From positions 4,939,054 to 5,003,053 of the forward strand of contig OY986973.1 of assembly GCA_963920575.1 (NCBI GenBank): a DNA stretch of 64,000 nt, read 5' to 3'. The notes under the pieces are model-generated. The model was not told the DNA's origin, did no database searches, and saw only the letters and a list, made by a program, of their open reading frames with translations. The number at the start of each line of letters is the position of its first letter. The first letter of the stretch is position 1. Made by a program: the position numbers and the translations under genes. Of the stretch, positions 35,723 through 46,854 are shown piece after piece. This stretch comes from Narthecium ossifragum (taxonomy: Eukaryota > Streptophyta > Magnoliopsida > Dioscoreales > Nartheciaceae).

Positions 35723-37123
35723 CTATTCTGCGGTGGCAGGGCTATCTTCCGTTGGCTTCTCAGCCACATTACCCTCTTCGGCTTTTTTGATCAGTTCCAA
35801 TATATCCGCTCTCTTGGTGTGAAGATCTGCGATCTTTGCATCAATCTTTTCTAACTTCTGTTTCAGCTTATCAACGTCGTTGGTTTTCTCCTTTACATCA
35901 AGCTTCCTCTTCTTCTCACTCTTGTCTCTGTCTTTGCCTTTCTCCTTTTCTTTACTTGCTTCATTCTCCTCTTCCTTGCACTCGTCCTTCTTCTTCTTCT
36001 TGTCTTTCTCCTTGTTTTTCTTATCCTTATCTTCCTTCTTTGCCTCCTCTTCTTCCCCTTCAATCACTTTCAGCTCCTTGTCCTTTGCTTGTACATCCTT
36101 TGATCCCTCTTCAACCTTAATTTCCCTTGCTTTTCCATCTCCATGACCTTCTTCAATGTCCACTTTTTGCACCTCCTTCAACTGTTCCTCAACCTTTTTC
36201 TTACTTTTCTTCTCCTTCTCTCCAGCTTTCTTCACTTTGTCATCCTCCGTTTTCACCTCTGACTTTCCATCTTCATCCCCGCTCTTCTTTTCCTTTTTGT
36301 CTCCATCTTTCTCCTTGTCCTTCTTCTCCTTTTTGTCGTCCTTCTTTTCTTCGAAATCATCCTCCTCTTTCACCTTTGACTTTCCATGTTCATCCTTGCT
36401 CTTCTTTTTCTTCTTTTCCTTTTTATCTCCATCTTTCTCCTCGTCTTCCACCTCTGACTCTGCATCTTCACCCTTGCTCTTCTTCTTCTCCTTTTCTTTT
36501 TTGTTTCCATCTTCATCCTTGCTCTTCTTCTCCTTTTTGCCCTTCTTCTTCTCTTCTTTCCCATCCTTTTCTTTCAATTCTGCCTTGTGATCTTCATCCT
36601 TGCTAATCTTTTTTTCCTTTTCCTTTTTCTCTTCAACCATTAACTCTCCATGTTTATCTTTCTTCTCCTCGTCCCTGCCCTCAGTCCCTTCATCTTTGCC
36701 CTTTTTCTTCTTCTTCTTCTCCTTGTCTTCACTCTCATGTTCATCATTTTCTTCCTTGTTCCCCGTCACATGTTCATCTTTCTCATTTTTCTTCTTCTTT
36801 TTGTCTTTCTCATCCTTAGGCTCCTTGTCCTTTTCTCCGTTCATTTTTCCAGTTTCTCCATCTCCTTCTTCTCCAGACTTCTCATGCTTATCCTTTTTCT
36901 CTTTCTGCTTTTTGTCCTTCTTACTCTCGTCTTTGTGTACCATATCCCTCTCTTCCTTATGCTTGTCACTCTCTTTTTTCACGTCCTTTGACTTCAGTTC
37001 GATCTCCGTCTTCTCTTCTTTCTCTGATCCAAGTTCTTTTGCTTTGCTTGTAAGTATCACATGAAACTCCTCTTTCACCTCCTTCCCTTTGTCACCAACA
37101 GCAGTATCACAGTTGTCCTCCAT
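35723..37123 (-). CDS. Lys/Glu-rich, highly charged protein with C-terminal coiled coil
   Basis: One open exon encodes 466 residues from the ATG at 37123. About 370 residues are runs of KEKKDK, KKKKSKDE and similar charged blocks, predicted disordered and rich in potential nuclear localisation sequence. The last 60 residues differ: DVDKLKQKLEKIDAKIADLH, then TKRADILELIKKAEE, a heptad-like coiled coil. This type is often named unc-89-like or PXR1-like in plant annotations because of low complexity, without real homology. Function unknown. An upstream non-coding exon probably ends at 38322 (minus-strand donor AAG/GTGAGT), with an acceptor CCTAG directly before the ATG, giving a leader intron of about 1.2 kb. 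Plus-strand Ser/Phe-rich frames here are shadows. Confidence 0.75.
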   Translation of the reverse strand: MEDNCDTAVGDKGKEVKEEFHVILTSKAKELGSEKEEKTEIELKSKDVKKESDKHKEERDMVHKDESKKDKKQKEKKDKHEKSGEEGDGETGKMNGEKDKEPKDEKDKKKKKNEKDEHVTGNKEENDEHESEDKEKKKKKKGKDEGTEGRDEEKKDKHGELMVEEKKEKEKKISKDEDHKAELKEKDGKEEKKKGKKEKKSKDEDGNKKEKEKKKSKGEDAESEVEDEEKDGDKKEKKKKKSKDEHGKSKVKEEDDFEEKKDDKKEKKDKEKDGDKKEKKSGDEDGKSEVKTEDDKVKKAGEKEKKSKKKVEEQLKEVQKVDIEEGHGDGKAREIKVEEGSKDVQAKDKELKVIEGEEEEAKKEDKDKKNKEKDKKKKKDECKEEENEASKEKEKGKDRDKSEKKRKLDVKEKTNDVDKLKQKLEKIDAKIADLHTKRADILELIKKAEEGNVAEKPTEDSPATAE

Positions 37124-38321
37124 CTAGGACCGACAAATGAATTCAGATAACTGAAGGCAGATTTCAGATTCACCTGAAATTTCAATTGTAGAAGGATCAC
37201 AAAATATCAGTCTATCTGGAGTTTTCCTTGGCACTAATGTTGAAACAAAAAGGAAAAAAAAAACCAACAAAATCATAATCACAACCGCCATTAAGGGTTT
37301 ATCAAATTGCTCCAAATACCAGCACTCATTCTATCGCATTGGGCACTTACACAAATAAATGTAAATATCAATTAGTTCAGATGGAGCTTGCGATGCAAAA
37401 TCTAAAATGCTCGAAATTATCAAGGCATAGGAACAGGGGATAGAAAACTCTACTGCACCACAGGAATCATACTAAATCCTCCCTTTTGAAAGAGTTTTGC
37501 AATGAATAGCAGAACCAACCATTCAAAAGGTACCATGCAGAACTTGAAAATGCTCGACTTCCAATGTATATGCCAGAACGACAAGATAAACTGCTAGATT
37601 TAATGTTTTCTCATGGTTCCATGCTTCCATTAGTCCAATGAAGACCATTACAGGCATTTAGTTGATAATTTTACAACCAAAATCCAAAATTAATAACATC
37701 ATTGCTCTCCAAAGAAATACTTTTTCCGCCGCTAATGCGCACTAATCACTCAGTAAACAATCACAATAGAAATCAAATAACATATTATATGTACATTTAA
37801 AGAAAGAAGCGCAATCCATACTATGTATAAATCCTCCGTCCAACAACTACCAAATTCCCATCACTAAACAGACAGGCGAGGTTTCTGACCATTAAAGAAA
37901 GTCCCCACGCATCCAGCAACATTCTAAAACTCTAAACCACCACTCATTATCGCACAATCACAAATATAGCATGGATCCAGAACCCACCTATAACCACCTC
38001 TACGTCCTCATTGAATCAGTGACCGATGACTATAACATTCTCAAAACAACAAGCAATAAATCAGCACATTAATTTCTCGACTAACCTAATCTACTGAACA
38101 GAGGAAAAAAAGGAGAAGAGAATCCTAGGAAACGCAGGCGACCTAACCTAAAAACACCATTTAGAGATCCCAAATTACCCAAAAGCTGCTTGAAAGATCA
38201 CCACTTTCACCGAATAAAACAGCAAAAAACACAGCATAACAAGGGCGTAAAGCCTTGTACTATAAAGGCCAATAAAATCGAGATGAATAAAACCCTAACA
38301 ACGGAGAAAGATCTCACTCAC
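37124..38321 (-). other. Probable leader intron of the Lys/Glu-rich gene
   Basis: On the minus strand it starts GTGAGTGAGATC and ends TCGGTCCTAG just before the ATG. AT-rich and non-coding. The first exon would lie at about 38322-38440, downstream of a TATA-like ATCATATACC near 38460-38475. Confidence 0.5.
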
Positions 38322-38633
38322 CTTTGCTACGTAGAGAGGAAGTAGTCCTTCTAGAGCTCGCGATCGCTGGCTAGTAAAGGCGAAGGAGGATCGATATCGA
38401 TCGATGAATAAAAAGACCAGAAGAAGCGCGGAGAAGACGCGTGGCGCGCATGGCGGTGGGGTATATGATATTAATTGACGAGAGGGCCCCGCGGGCTTAT
38501 CTATCTCGATTCTCGAAGCTGGGTTGGACTGGGCCCCAGAAATGGGCACCGAAATTGATCAACACTGGGCCCACCTCAACGATGGAACGTTAACGGATTT
38601 GTTGTTGTTTCCATGGTATTCATGTTTTACGAT

Positions 38634-38983
38634 TTAGGACCCTCTTATATATATATATATATTTTTTATATAATTTGACTCTATTCGCGTAGGTTCTGTT
38701 TGACACCTTAGGATTCCGAGAAGCGTTTGAATATCACGTGGCATTTTCGGACGCCGGGGGCGGGATCCGCTCCCACAGAATTCTGTCCCGTGAATATCAC
38801 GGGATCCGTGGTGTCCAAACGGATCCGTAAGAAATATATGTATAAATTAATACGTATATAAATAATAATTATATATTTTATTCATGATACGTGTATAATT
38901 AAAAATTATATGTATATTAGTTTATACGTGTGTTTTTTATATATATAGGACTTATTATGTAAAAAAATATAAGAGGGTCTTAA
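38634..38983. mobile_element. MITE with TTARGACCCTCTTATAT inverted ends
   Basis: The left end TTTAGGACCCTCTTATAT and the right end ATATAAGAGGGTCTTAAA form an inverted repeat about 350 bp apart. The interior is AT-rich and contains a second, shorter inverted pair (GTTTGACACC at about 38698 and GGTGTCCAAAC at about 38810), suggesting a nested element. No clear target duplication, superfamily not assigned. Confidence 0.6.
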
Positions 38984-39337
38984 AGTGTAAAAAATATATA
39001 TATATATATCATGGATCTTATTTTACCCGACCAATAATTGAATTACTTGCCAATCTGACATGGAATCACAGAAGATGGGCATAATTGAAGTTTTTATTAA
39101 TAAAGAAAGCCCAGGACCGAAGGAAGTATGAGAAGTTAGAATGTCTTCTTTTCACTGAAAAATAGACAAATGCAAGAGTTGAGTTCTATATATTATAAGA
39201 TCCTAGACAGAAGGACTGACCGGTGGAGAGATTCCAACCTCAGTTTCAAAAGAGGAGGAAAGTTTAATCAACCAATTTGCTACATAGTATGCAAAAAGAA
39301 ACAAGAAGAAGGTTCTTGGTCAATGTAAAATAGTATT
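38984..39337. other. AT-rich intergenic spacer
   Basis: Contains a TATA run and no recognisable gene; ends at the MULE target site. Confidence 0.4.
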
Positions 39338-39346
39338 CTCCAACTT
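39338..39346. repeat. MULE target-site duplication, left copy
   Basis: CTCCAACTT, repeated exactly at 50602-50610. Nine bases is the length made by Mutator-like transposases. Confidence 0.93.
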
Positions 39347-39663
39347 AGCTAAATTTTTAATTAGTACATGTAGTTTGACCTATATTTTTATATGATCCTT
39401 ATATTTCAAAAAGTTGCAATACATACCCTCAACTTTAAGATTCTCTCTTATGTGGTCTGCCACGTCACCAATCGTTAGCTGCCGTCCGCGATCTGACGGA
39501 AAGTGAGGCCACGTGCGCCGCACGTGACCCAATGCCGTCGCTCCCCGTTACCCCGTGAGGGACTTAACGGGGCGGTCGGGATAGTTGGCCACGTGGCCAA
39601 CATTTCCCGTGAGAAGAACCCCATCGTCCCTTCGTCTCCCGCGGGGGTTTAGGGTTTCCGGCG
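39347..39663 (+). repeat. MULE left terminal inverted repeat
   Basis: Pairs with 50268-50601. Contains CACGTG (G-box) cores, including the 16-bp palindrome TTGGCCACGTGGCCAA at 39585-39600. Confidence 0.9.
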
Positions 39664-39821
39664 GGGGCGCGCAGCTGGAGATTTCGCATCACCGATAAAG
39701 GGGAGGACATTTGTGTATCTCGACATCACCGGACGGAAGGTATGAAGACGAAGCCGTCTTCGATCTCGCCTAGTCTTTGTTTATGGCCATAAATGGTTAT
39801 TTCGCATCTCTTACTCCTAGG

Positions 39822-40390
39822 ATGTCATCGTCCACTGGCTGTCATCATCTACTCTCTACCGTGTCTGCGACTGTGGTCTGAGAGCCAAGCTAAGGACATC
39901 TTGGACTTCGATGAACCCCGGGCGAAGATTTTATGGATGTCCAACACACAGGGTTTGATCGCATAGTATACTGATGAATTAGGTGGTGTGAAATGATGAT
40001 TTTCAACAATGTAATGGATCTAATTTTTTGCAGGACCATGGAGGGTGCAATTCCTTCAGCTGGCATGACGGGCCTATGGGTGAGCGTGGGAGGTATGTCA
40101 TCAATGGTTTGTTGTTTAAGATCCATAGGCTGGAAGCTGCGGTGGAGAATCTAAGGCTGGAAGCCGCAGAGCATCAAAGGCTGAAGGAGGCAGAGCATCT
40201 CGCAGAGATCCAGAAGTGTTTAGCTTTGACCAAGTCCAGATATGATGAGCTTGCCAAGATAGAGAAGGAAATGAAGAAGATTCAATCTGTGAACATGATC
40301 TTGTGGTGTTTTGTGGTGTTTTGTGGTGTTCTTATCCGTTTTAATGCTTGTAACCCTGCTGATGATGTAACAAACACTGCCGTTATTTAG
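39822..40390 (+). pseudogene. Small GRF zinc-finger protein with coiled coil and membrane segment, MULE-borne, frameshifted near its start
   Basis: Exon 1 ends at 39952 and encodes YRVCDCGLRAKLRTSWTSMN then PGRRFYGCPTHR. Exon 2 (40034-40390) continues DHGGCNSFSWHD. Together these give the zf-GRF pattern of CxC, NPGRRFYGC and GCxxFxWxD, split by a 81-bp GT-AG intron. A heptad-rich stretch follows (LEAAVENLRLEAAEHQRLKE), then a C-terminal hydrophobic segment (MILWCFVVFCGVLIRF). The only sensible start, ATG 39822 (MSSSTG), is out of frame with the zinc finger because of a small indel around 39838-39842. GRF fingers bind single-stranded nucleic acid in other proteins. The role of such genes in MULEs is unknown. 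Confidence 0.75.
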
Positions 40391-40922
40391 CTTTTTTTTG
40401 TGCTTGTAACCTGCCTTGTTGAACAAGGGTAAGTTATCAAGTAATGTAATTGGCAATGTGCAATTTTAGCAGACACTTTATCATACAGTCCAGCTAATGT
40501 CTAATGTTAGCTGTAAATTACACATGTGGCTTGTTGGTGGTGGCCCTGGTTGTGCACACAAAGACAACAACATACAAAACTGAATTCACATAGTCAATAG
40601 AAACCTAAATTCACATAGACAACAACCGTTTGCTGTTTGTCAACTGTAACCTTTAAATATAAACCTGTAAATCCCATAGTCAATTCATACAACATTCAAT
40701 CTCATTCATTACCCTGAATTCACTGAAACCTATAGCAATGTATAGCCTTACATTGAACAGTCAAAATACACATGGTCAATTGTTTGTCAACTGTTTGCTG
40801 AAACACAGCATTCAATCTCATCCATTACTTCAATACATTTTTGTCATCCACAAAACAGAAATAACCAACAGATAGCTCAATTGTTTTTCCCCAAAAAAAA
40901 GTCAAGCAAATCCCAGAACATA
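40391..40922. other. MULE interior between the GRF gene and the transposase 3' end
   Basis: AT-rich and non-coding. It is the shared 3' flank of two convergent genes (GRF plus strand, transposase minus strand). Confidence 0.5.
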
Positions 40923-41159
40923 CTAAAGTCCTGGAGTTTCAGCTGTTGGGTTCCATGTTGAAGACCCAGCTCTAGTGGCTGGTCTTGGAGTTTTGAACTG
41001 AGCATTAGATGGCCTTCCTTCCCAGTCAACCACCATGAAGTTATCATCCACTTTGTGACTGGGGTGGCTGGCTTGGGCCTGGTATGAATTGATCAGGTTG
41101 AACTGGACCCCCTCCTGGAACCCAGCCTTGGCTAGCTGTTGCCATACCTCCACCTTCTA

Positions 41160-41471
41160 CTACCCCACTTGCCCCCTCCCTCTTCCTGGTGGTCTCCCTC
41201 TTCCTCTGGGAGCTATTGCCATACCTCCACCTCCTCTTACTACCCCATCTGATCCCCTTCCTCTTCCTGGTGGTCTCCCTCTTCCTCTGGGAGCTATTGC
41301 CATACCTCCACCTCCTCTTACTACCCCATCTGATCCCCTTCCTCTTCCTGGTGGTCTCCCTCTTCCCCTATGTACTGCTGCCATATCCCCACATCCTCCT
41401 ACTACCCCATCTGATCCCCTTCCTCTTCCTAGTGGTCTCCCTCTTCCCCTAGGTGCTGCTGTCATTTCCAC
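41160..41471 (-). repeat. Tandem repeats encoding GRGRPPGRGRG motifs in the transposase C-terminus
   Basis: Units of about 81-84 bp, at least three full copies. On the minus strand they encode PRGRGRPPGRGRGSDGVV followed by a short variable bridge. RGG/GRP-like tails can bind nucleic acid; here it is part of the decayed transposase. Confidence 0.85.
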
Positions 41472-41633
41472 ACTTGTTGATCCCAGATGAGCATCAGACT
41501 TGTTGTGTCCCTATAACATTTATTGTGTCAATCAACTACGAATTGAATAGCAGGTAAATAAATGCTAACTGCATGAATGCTAACTGCACATATGCTTAAC
41601 CACCAATTGAACTGTTCCAGATGTAGCTCCCCT

Positions 41634-44251
41634 TGTCACACCCCGACCCAGAAAACCCATCCGAGCCGAGGCGTGAGGGGAAACCTACACTATTCATCTC
41701 CAAGTGACACGATACAAAGCGGAATTATAGATAAACTTAAACAAATTATATCTCAGAGGTGAAACAGAAATTCAATTTATAAATATACATCATGTTGTAC
41801 TGATATAAGATTTGATACAAGATCTTCCAAGAAAAGATATAATACATTAATCCCAAAAGTCCTCAAAATGTTCATAATATACAAGCTATAAAAAAATATA
41901 CAACAAATTATCCTCCAGCAACCTTAAGCACCTCTGGACGTAGTCGCGCCACCAAAAGCTGATCCCGCCGGCTCTACTGAAGAAGAACTGGCGCTGCACC
42001 TGCAAACGCAGCCCGGGTAGAAGTGAGCGATAAGCTCAGTAGGGTTCTACTCTACGGCACACTGAAGGGAGGAAAACAACAACAGTGTCGTTTCTCCGCC
42101 TAAGTCTAAAGGATGCCACGGGTCCCATAACCCTATCGATGTCCCAAGGGCTCCTGTCATGAAACCTCTCTCCTGAACACGTTACTAGGAGGCCACGAAA
42201 CAGTAACATATAGGATCACCCTTACCCAAGCTGGAACACCATGCCTTGGGGAACCACTTCGGGAACGCATCGACAACCATCTTTAGCACTTGGCCTTGGA
42301 GAACCGACACGACCTCTAAACCTCAAACAATGATCAGAGTCAACTATCGCAAATCCTCAATAATAAGAGATTCAGATATACAAGATCACACCCTACTCCT
42401 GACTACCCAGCCACGGTCCTAAAGCTAGATCTGAGCTACCCGAGAGCCTCGGATCGGCGACCCAAACCATCGCCCGCCTAACCTCAGATGCCTCTAATGC
42501 AATCAAGATGCATGCAATGTTCAGGCACAGATAACAAGATATAGGCATGCAACAAGATGTCATTAATCATACAGGGCTAGGCATAGCTGATAGCTAGCCA
42601 AAAGGGTAGCATAGCAAAGGCCTCAAATACATATAATCTACGCTAACCAACCAAACATCTGAGCAAAGCATTAAACGCAGATATACAATAGTCTTTAGTG
42701 CTCTCTTGCACCTGACAGACTAAGGTTCCACAGTTACCCCGCAGGTAACTGGCCACATTTATACAATAGCCCTCGGCACTCGCCGGCAACAGGCTAAGGT
42801 TCCACAATTTCTCATTAGCTAACATTCATAGCTAGCTAATGGTTAGGCAATCAAAAAAACATTTAACTACAACCCAACACGTATTAAATGCAATTCAAAA
42901 TCATAGATTTGTCCAAAAAGGGAATTACTCGAATCGATTCTCAAACTCGATAGAAATCCTTTGAAAACTCCACAAAATCCACATACATGCTTCCCAACAT
43001 GTTCAGATATTAATCACAAACCAAATCCATCCAAGAAAAGCCAGAAAACCAAGTTCAAGGGCCCACGGACGATGTCACGGTTGATCCGGCGATCGACCGT
43101 GAGGTCACGGACGATGTCACGGTCGATCCGACGATCGACCGTGAAACCAAGGCGAAGAAAACCAAAGGGGCGACGGTCGAACCACTCATCGACCTTGGGA
43201 AGCCCAAAACCAAACAGCGCCTGACGGTCGATGCGACGGTCGATCCGACGATCGACCGTCAGGTAAATCGGAAAAAGGGAGAATCCCGCGGTCGATCCAT
43301 GCATCGACCGTGGGAGGTCAAAATCCCGACAGAGCCTGACGGATGATGCGACGGTCGACCGTCAGGCCCCGAAAGAGCGTATCAACGCTTGACGGTCGAT
43401 GCACCGATCGACCGTCGAGCCTTAGGCACAGTTCATCAGAACAGTGTCGAAAATCTAATTTCTTAGATTTCAAGGATCAATTCAAGTAGGAATTCGATGA
43501 AACTTTGTAAGCAAGTGTAATTCTCGATTGGGAATCCAATGGTGCGAAGAAATCACATTTTTGACGGTTAAATCTCCTATCTAGGTCCAAATGGACGAAA
43601 ACCGACAAAACGGCGATAATACGGAAACCAGCCGTTGGAATACGGAAATCGCGAGATAAAAATACTTCACATCATTCACATTACATGCACAAAAAGCTAC
43701 ATAGCATTCTAACAAGTACTCCTACAGCGAAAAGGCAATAAACCTATCCTAGGAGAACCCGATCCTAAGATCGAGGTAGAAACACCTACTTGAAGAGATA
43801 GGGCAGCTCCTCCACGCATCCCCCACGTCCGATCGCCAAGATCCGCTCCGCGAAGATCAACCCTCCAAGCCCTAGCTCAGCCGAAGGAGAGAGGGAGAAG
43901 AGAGAAAGAAAGGCCGGTGGAGAAGAAAAGAAAGGAGAGAGAGAAAGGAAAGGGTTAAATAGAAAACTAGAATCGATCACAGCCGTCCGATTCGATCTCT
44001 CCCGATCGAGCTCCGATCTTCCGATCGAAAGCGCCCTTAAGGTTCTAATCAAACACATATATCAATCAAAGGCCATGCGTGCAACGCAGGTGTGAAACTG
44101 ACCACCAGGGAGCATATTTACCAAAATGCCACTGGGGTCAAAAACAGCGATGCGATCAACCGATCGCATCCCAAGGCCAACTGGGCCAAACCACAAACCC
44201 AGACCCCAGACCTAATGAGGTCGGACCAGGTTGGAGGTACGGGTCCTCACA
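41634..44251 (+). mobile_element. Solo LTR 1 (2,618 bp) with CCCCT target duplication
   Basis: Starts TGTCACACCCCGACCC and ends GGTCCTCACA, the TG...CA termini of an LTR retrotransposon. CCCCT directly precedes it (41629-41633) and follows it (44252-44256). There is no gag-pol coding, primer-binding site or second LTR, so it is a solo LTR left by recombination. It carries an array of inverted CGGTCGAT/ATCGACCG units at 43070-43425. A TTAAATAG near 43956 is a TATA candidate. It lies in an exon or exon edge of the MULE transposase. Confidence 0.92.
43070..43425. repeat. Array of CGGTCGAT/ATCGACCG inverted units in solo LTR 1
   Basis: Around six unit pairs of the form ACGGTCGATNNNACGATCGACCGT, separated by 20-45 bp of unique sequence (for example 43120-43141, 43224-43260, 43291-43312, 43392-43417). 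Each could form a short hairpin. Confidence 0.85.
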
Positions 44252-44317
44252 CCCCTGCCCCTGCCTAGTGGTCCCACTGAAGTCACTCCATCCATGTAAT
44301 TGTCTCCCTACATAAAG

Positions 44318-44396
44318 CATGATAGTTGATATATTAAACTCAATTAGACTAGCATGATAGTTGATAAATTAAATTCAATTAGACTAGCATGATATT
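44318..44396. repeat. 38-bp tandem duplication in a transposase intron
   Basis: AGCATGATAGTTGATA plus an AT-rich segment and CAATTAGACT recurs back to back, with a third partial start at 44387. Confidence 0.8.
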
Positions 44397-46854
44397 GTGT
44401 AAGTTGGATACATTGTCACCCACAGTGTCTTGTGGTCCAACCTGCTCATCAGCAGCTCCACTTCCGCCTCTTCCAATCTGTGTAAACATGTGCATTAATT
44501 ATTCATAAGTGTGCATTAAATTTTCATAAGTAACAATGCAATAGTAAGGAATGAAGCATTCTTACACTGTATCTTTCCATTGGAGTGCCAGTGTGTGGTC
44601 CATCACTCCCTGCTGGTGGTATGCTCGTCCCACAACCTCTTCCTTGTGCCCTTACACCTGCTGGTGGTATGCTGGTCCCAGCAAATGCTTTGCATATTCT
44701 TTTGTTGTGTCCCCACCCAAAGCATATTTTGCACCTCAGTGTTGTGTTCCTCCTCTTTACCTTGTTACTTGGACCCTCATCTGGAGCCTTTTTTCTCAGC
44801 TTCTTAGGTCTACCATGTGGTTTTCTGTATAATGGAGGCTTGATGTTATCAGTGCCAACTGACTGTCATAATTTAGGACCATTTATTGGTCTTATGCTTC
44901 TATGGTATGCAAGCATGTATGTATCCTTCCTACACCATGCATGGACATAATCCTCAACCTCTTCCTTAGCATGAAAAATACAAGAGATGGCATGGGGACA
45001 TGGAAGGCCAGTCAACATCCACTTTCTGCAACTACATGTCTTTTCCTCTAGGTCCACTGTGTACTGGTCCCCCTTGCATCTTACCTCAAACTTCCTATCT
45101 CCAGAAAAGATGCACACCCAGATCCCACTAGCCACTTTGTTTTCCTCAAGCTTCACCTTTATCCTTGGACAAATGTCCCAGTCATATGCTGTCATGTGCT
45201 CCCTCTTTAGCCTCATCCTTGACATTACCTTGATCCTTATCTCCTCCAGCATGGTGAGGATGGGCTTCTTCCTAGCATCCAGTATAAACTTGTTGAATGC
45301 TTCAGCCATATTGTTCGACAGTAGGTCAGACTTGGGGTAGAAATCAAAGGCATGTCTGCACCACCATGTGGGTGGCAGTTGTACTAGATAGTTGTGAGCT
45401 TCTGGATCAATACTCTTCAGCTGACCCATAACCTCATCAAAATATGGCTTGTTGGTGGCCATGGATGTATCCCACATTAATAGCTTCAACATCAAACCAT
45501 TGTGAATTTTGTTAAAGTTGGCATACAAATGCCTCACACAAAACCTGTGGTCCACCCCAGGCATAAGATCCTGCATGGCTGGAATTAGACCCTGAAATAG
45601 TCAACACAGAACAAAGGAGACAATAGAACATTAGTTTCATGAAAATCCAATTGCTTGATGACAACAAAATATTAGTTACATAAAAGTCCAGATGTTTGCT
45701 TACCTTCTGCTGGTCTGTGATGAAAGTCCACTTGTTTGACTGTGCAGGACCAATGTCAGACAATAAAAGTTCCAAAAACCATGTCCATGAGTCCCTGGTC
45801 TCTGCCTCAACTATTGCATAACAAATAGGGAACATTTGGTCATTCCCATCCCTTGCTATGGCTGCAAGAAGCTGCCGTTCCATGCATGGCCCTTTGAGGT
45901 GACATCCATCTAGACCAATCAAAGGCCTGCAACCAGCCCTAAACCCCTGTTTGCAAGCTTCAAAGCATATATAAACCCTCTCAAACACAGAATGGTCCCC
46001 ATCATCAACCCTGTTTGCCTTCACAATGCATGTGCTGCCTGGATTACTCCTTATAATCTCATGATAGTAGTCCCTAATCCTGGCATACTGCTCTCCATAA
46101 GTACCCTGGACCATTTGCCTTGCCTTCTTTCTCACATGCCATGCCTGGCTTTTTAAGATGTCAATTATATAATCCCTCTTCACCTTCTCAATCAAAATGC
46201 TAAGCTTCATGTCAAGGTCAATTCTTATATCATCAACATACTTTTCAGCTAACCAACTAGAGGTAACAAGGTTGTTCCTGTAAGTCCTACTGCACATATG
46301 CTTATCAGTCAATGTCTTGATTTGCCATGTTTGTTGGTTCTGCATAGGGGAGGCATGGATCCTCCAGGGGCACACACCTCTGCACTTAGCTGTCACCCTG
46401 TCCTTGGCATTTTTTACAATCTTGACATTATATCCACCTGTAATTGCATATTCCCTTATGAACTTCTTAAAAACTCTTGCAGATGGGAATTTGGTCCCAA
46501 CTACCACTTTAATATTACTTTGCATGTCAGTTTCTTGGTTGAAAACTGGGTAGGAATCAACCTCCCCATCATCAGAAGACCCACACAAGCTGACTAGCTC
46601 TTCAGCAGGTAGATAATCAGAATCCTCCCCTTGGACCTCTTCTGTGAGGACCTGCCCCTCTTTTCCCTTTGGCTTGTTTTTGACCCAAGGGCAATTTGGA
46701 AAATTGCGCCTTGGCGGTCGTTTCACACGGGGTGTGCACACACAGACCTTGTTTGGTGTTTGTGTTTGACTAGAAAGGTTAGGTGGACCCGAGGTTGGGG
46801 GTTCTGGACTTGGGCCTGTGTCCCAGCCCAAGTTTGTCTTTCAGGGCTCAGAAG

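Noticed and set aside
35836..37064. Plus-strand Ser/Phe/Leu-rich frames
   Set aside because: Antisense of the Lys/Glu-rich gene (AAG/GAG repeats read as CTT/CTC).
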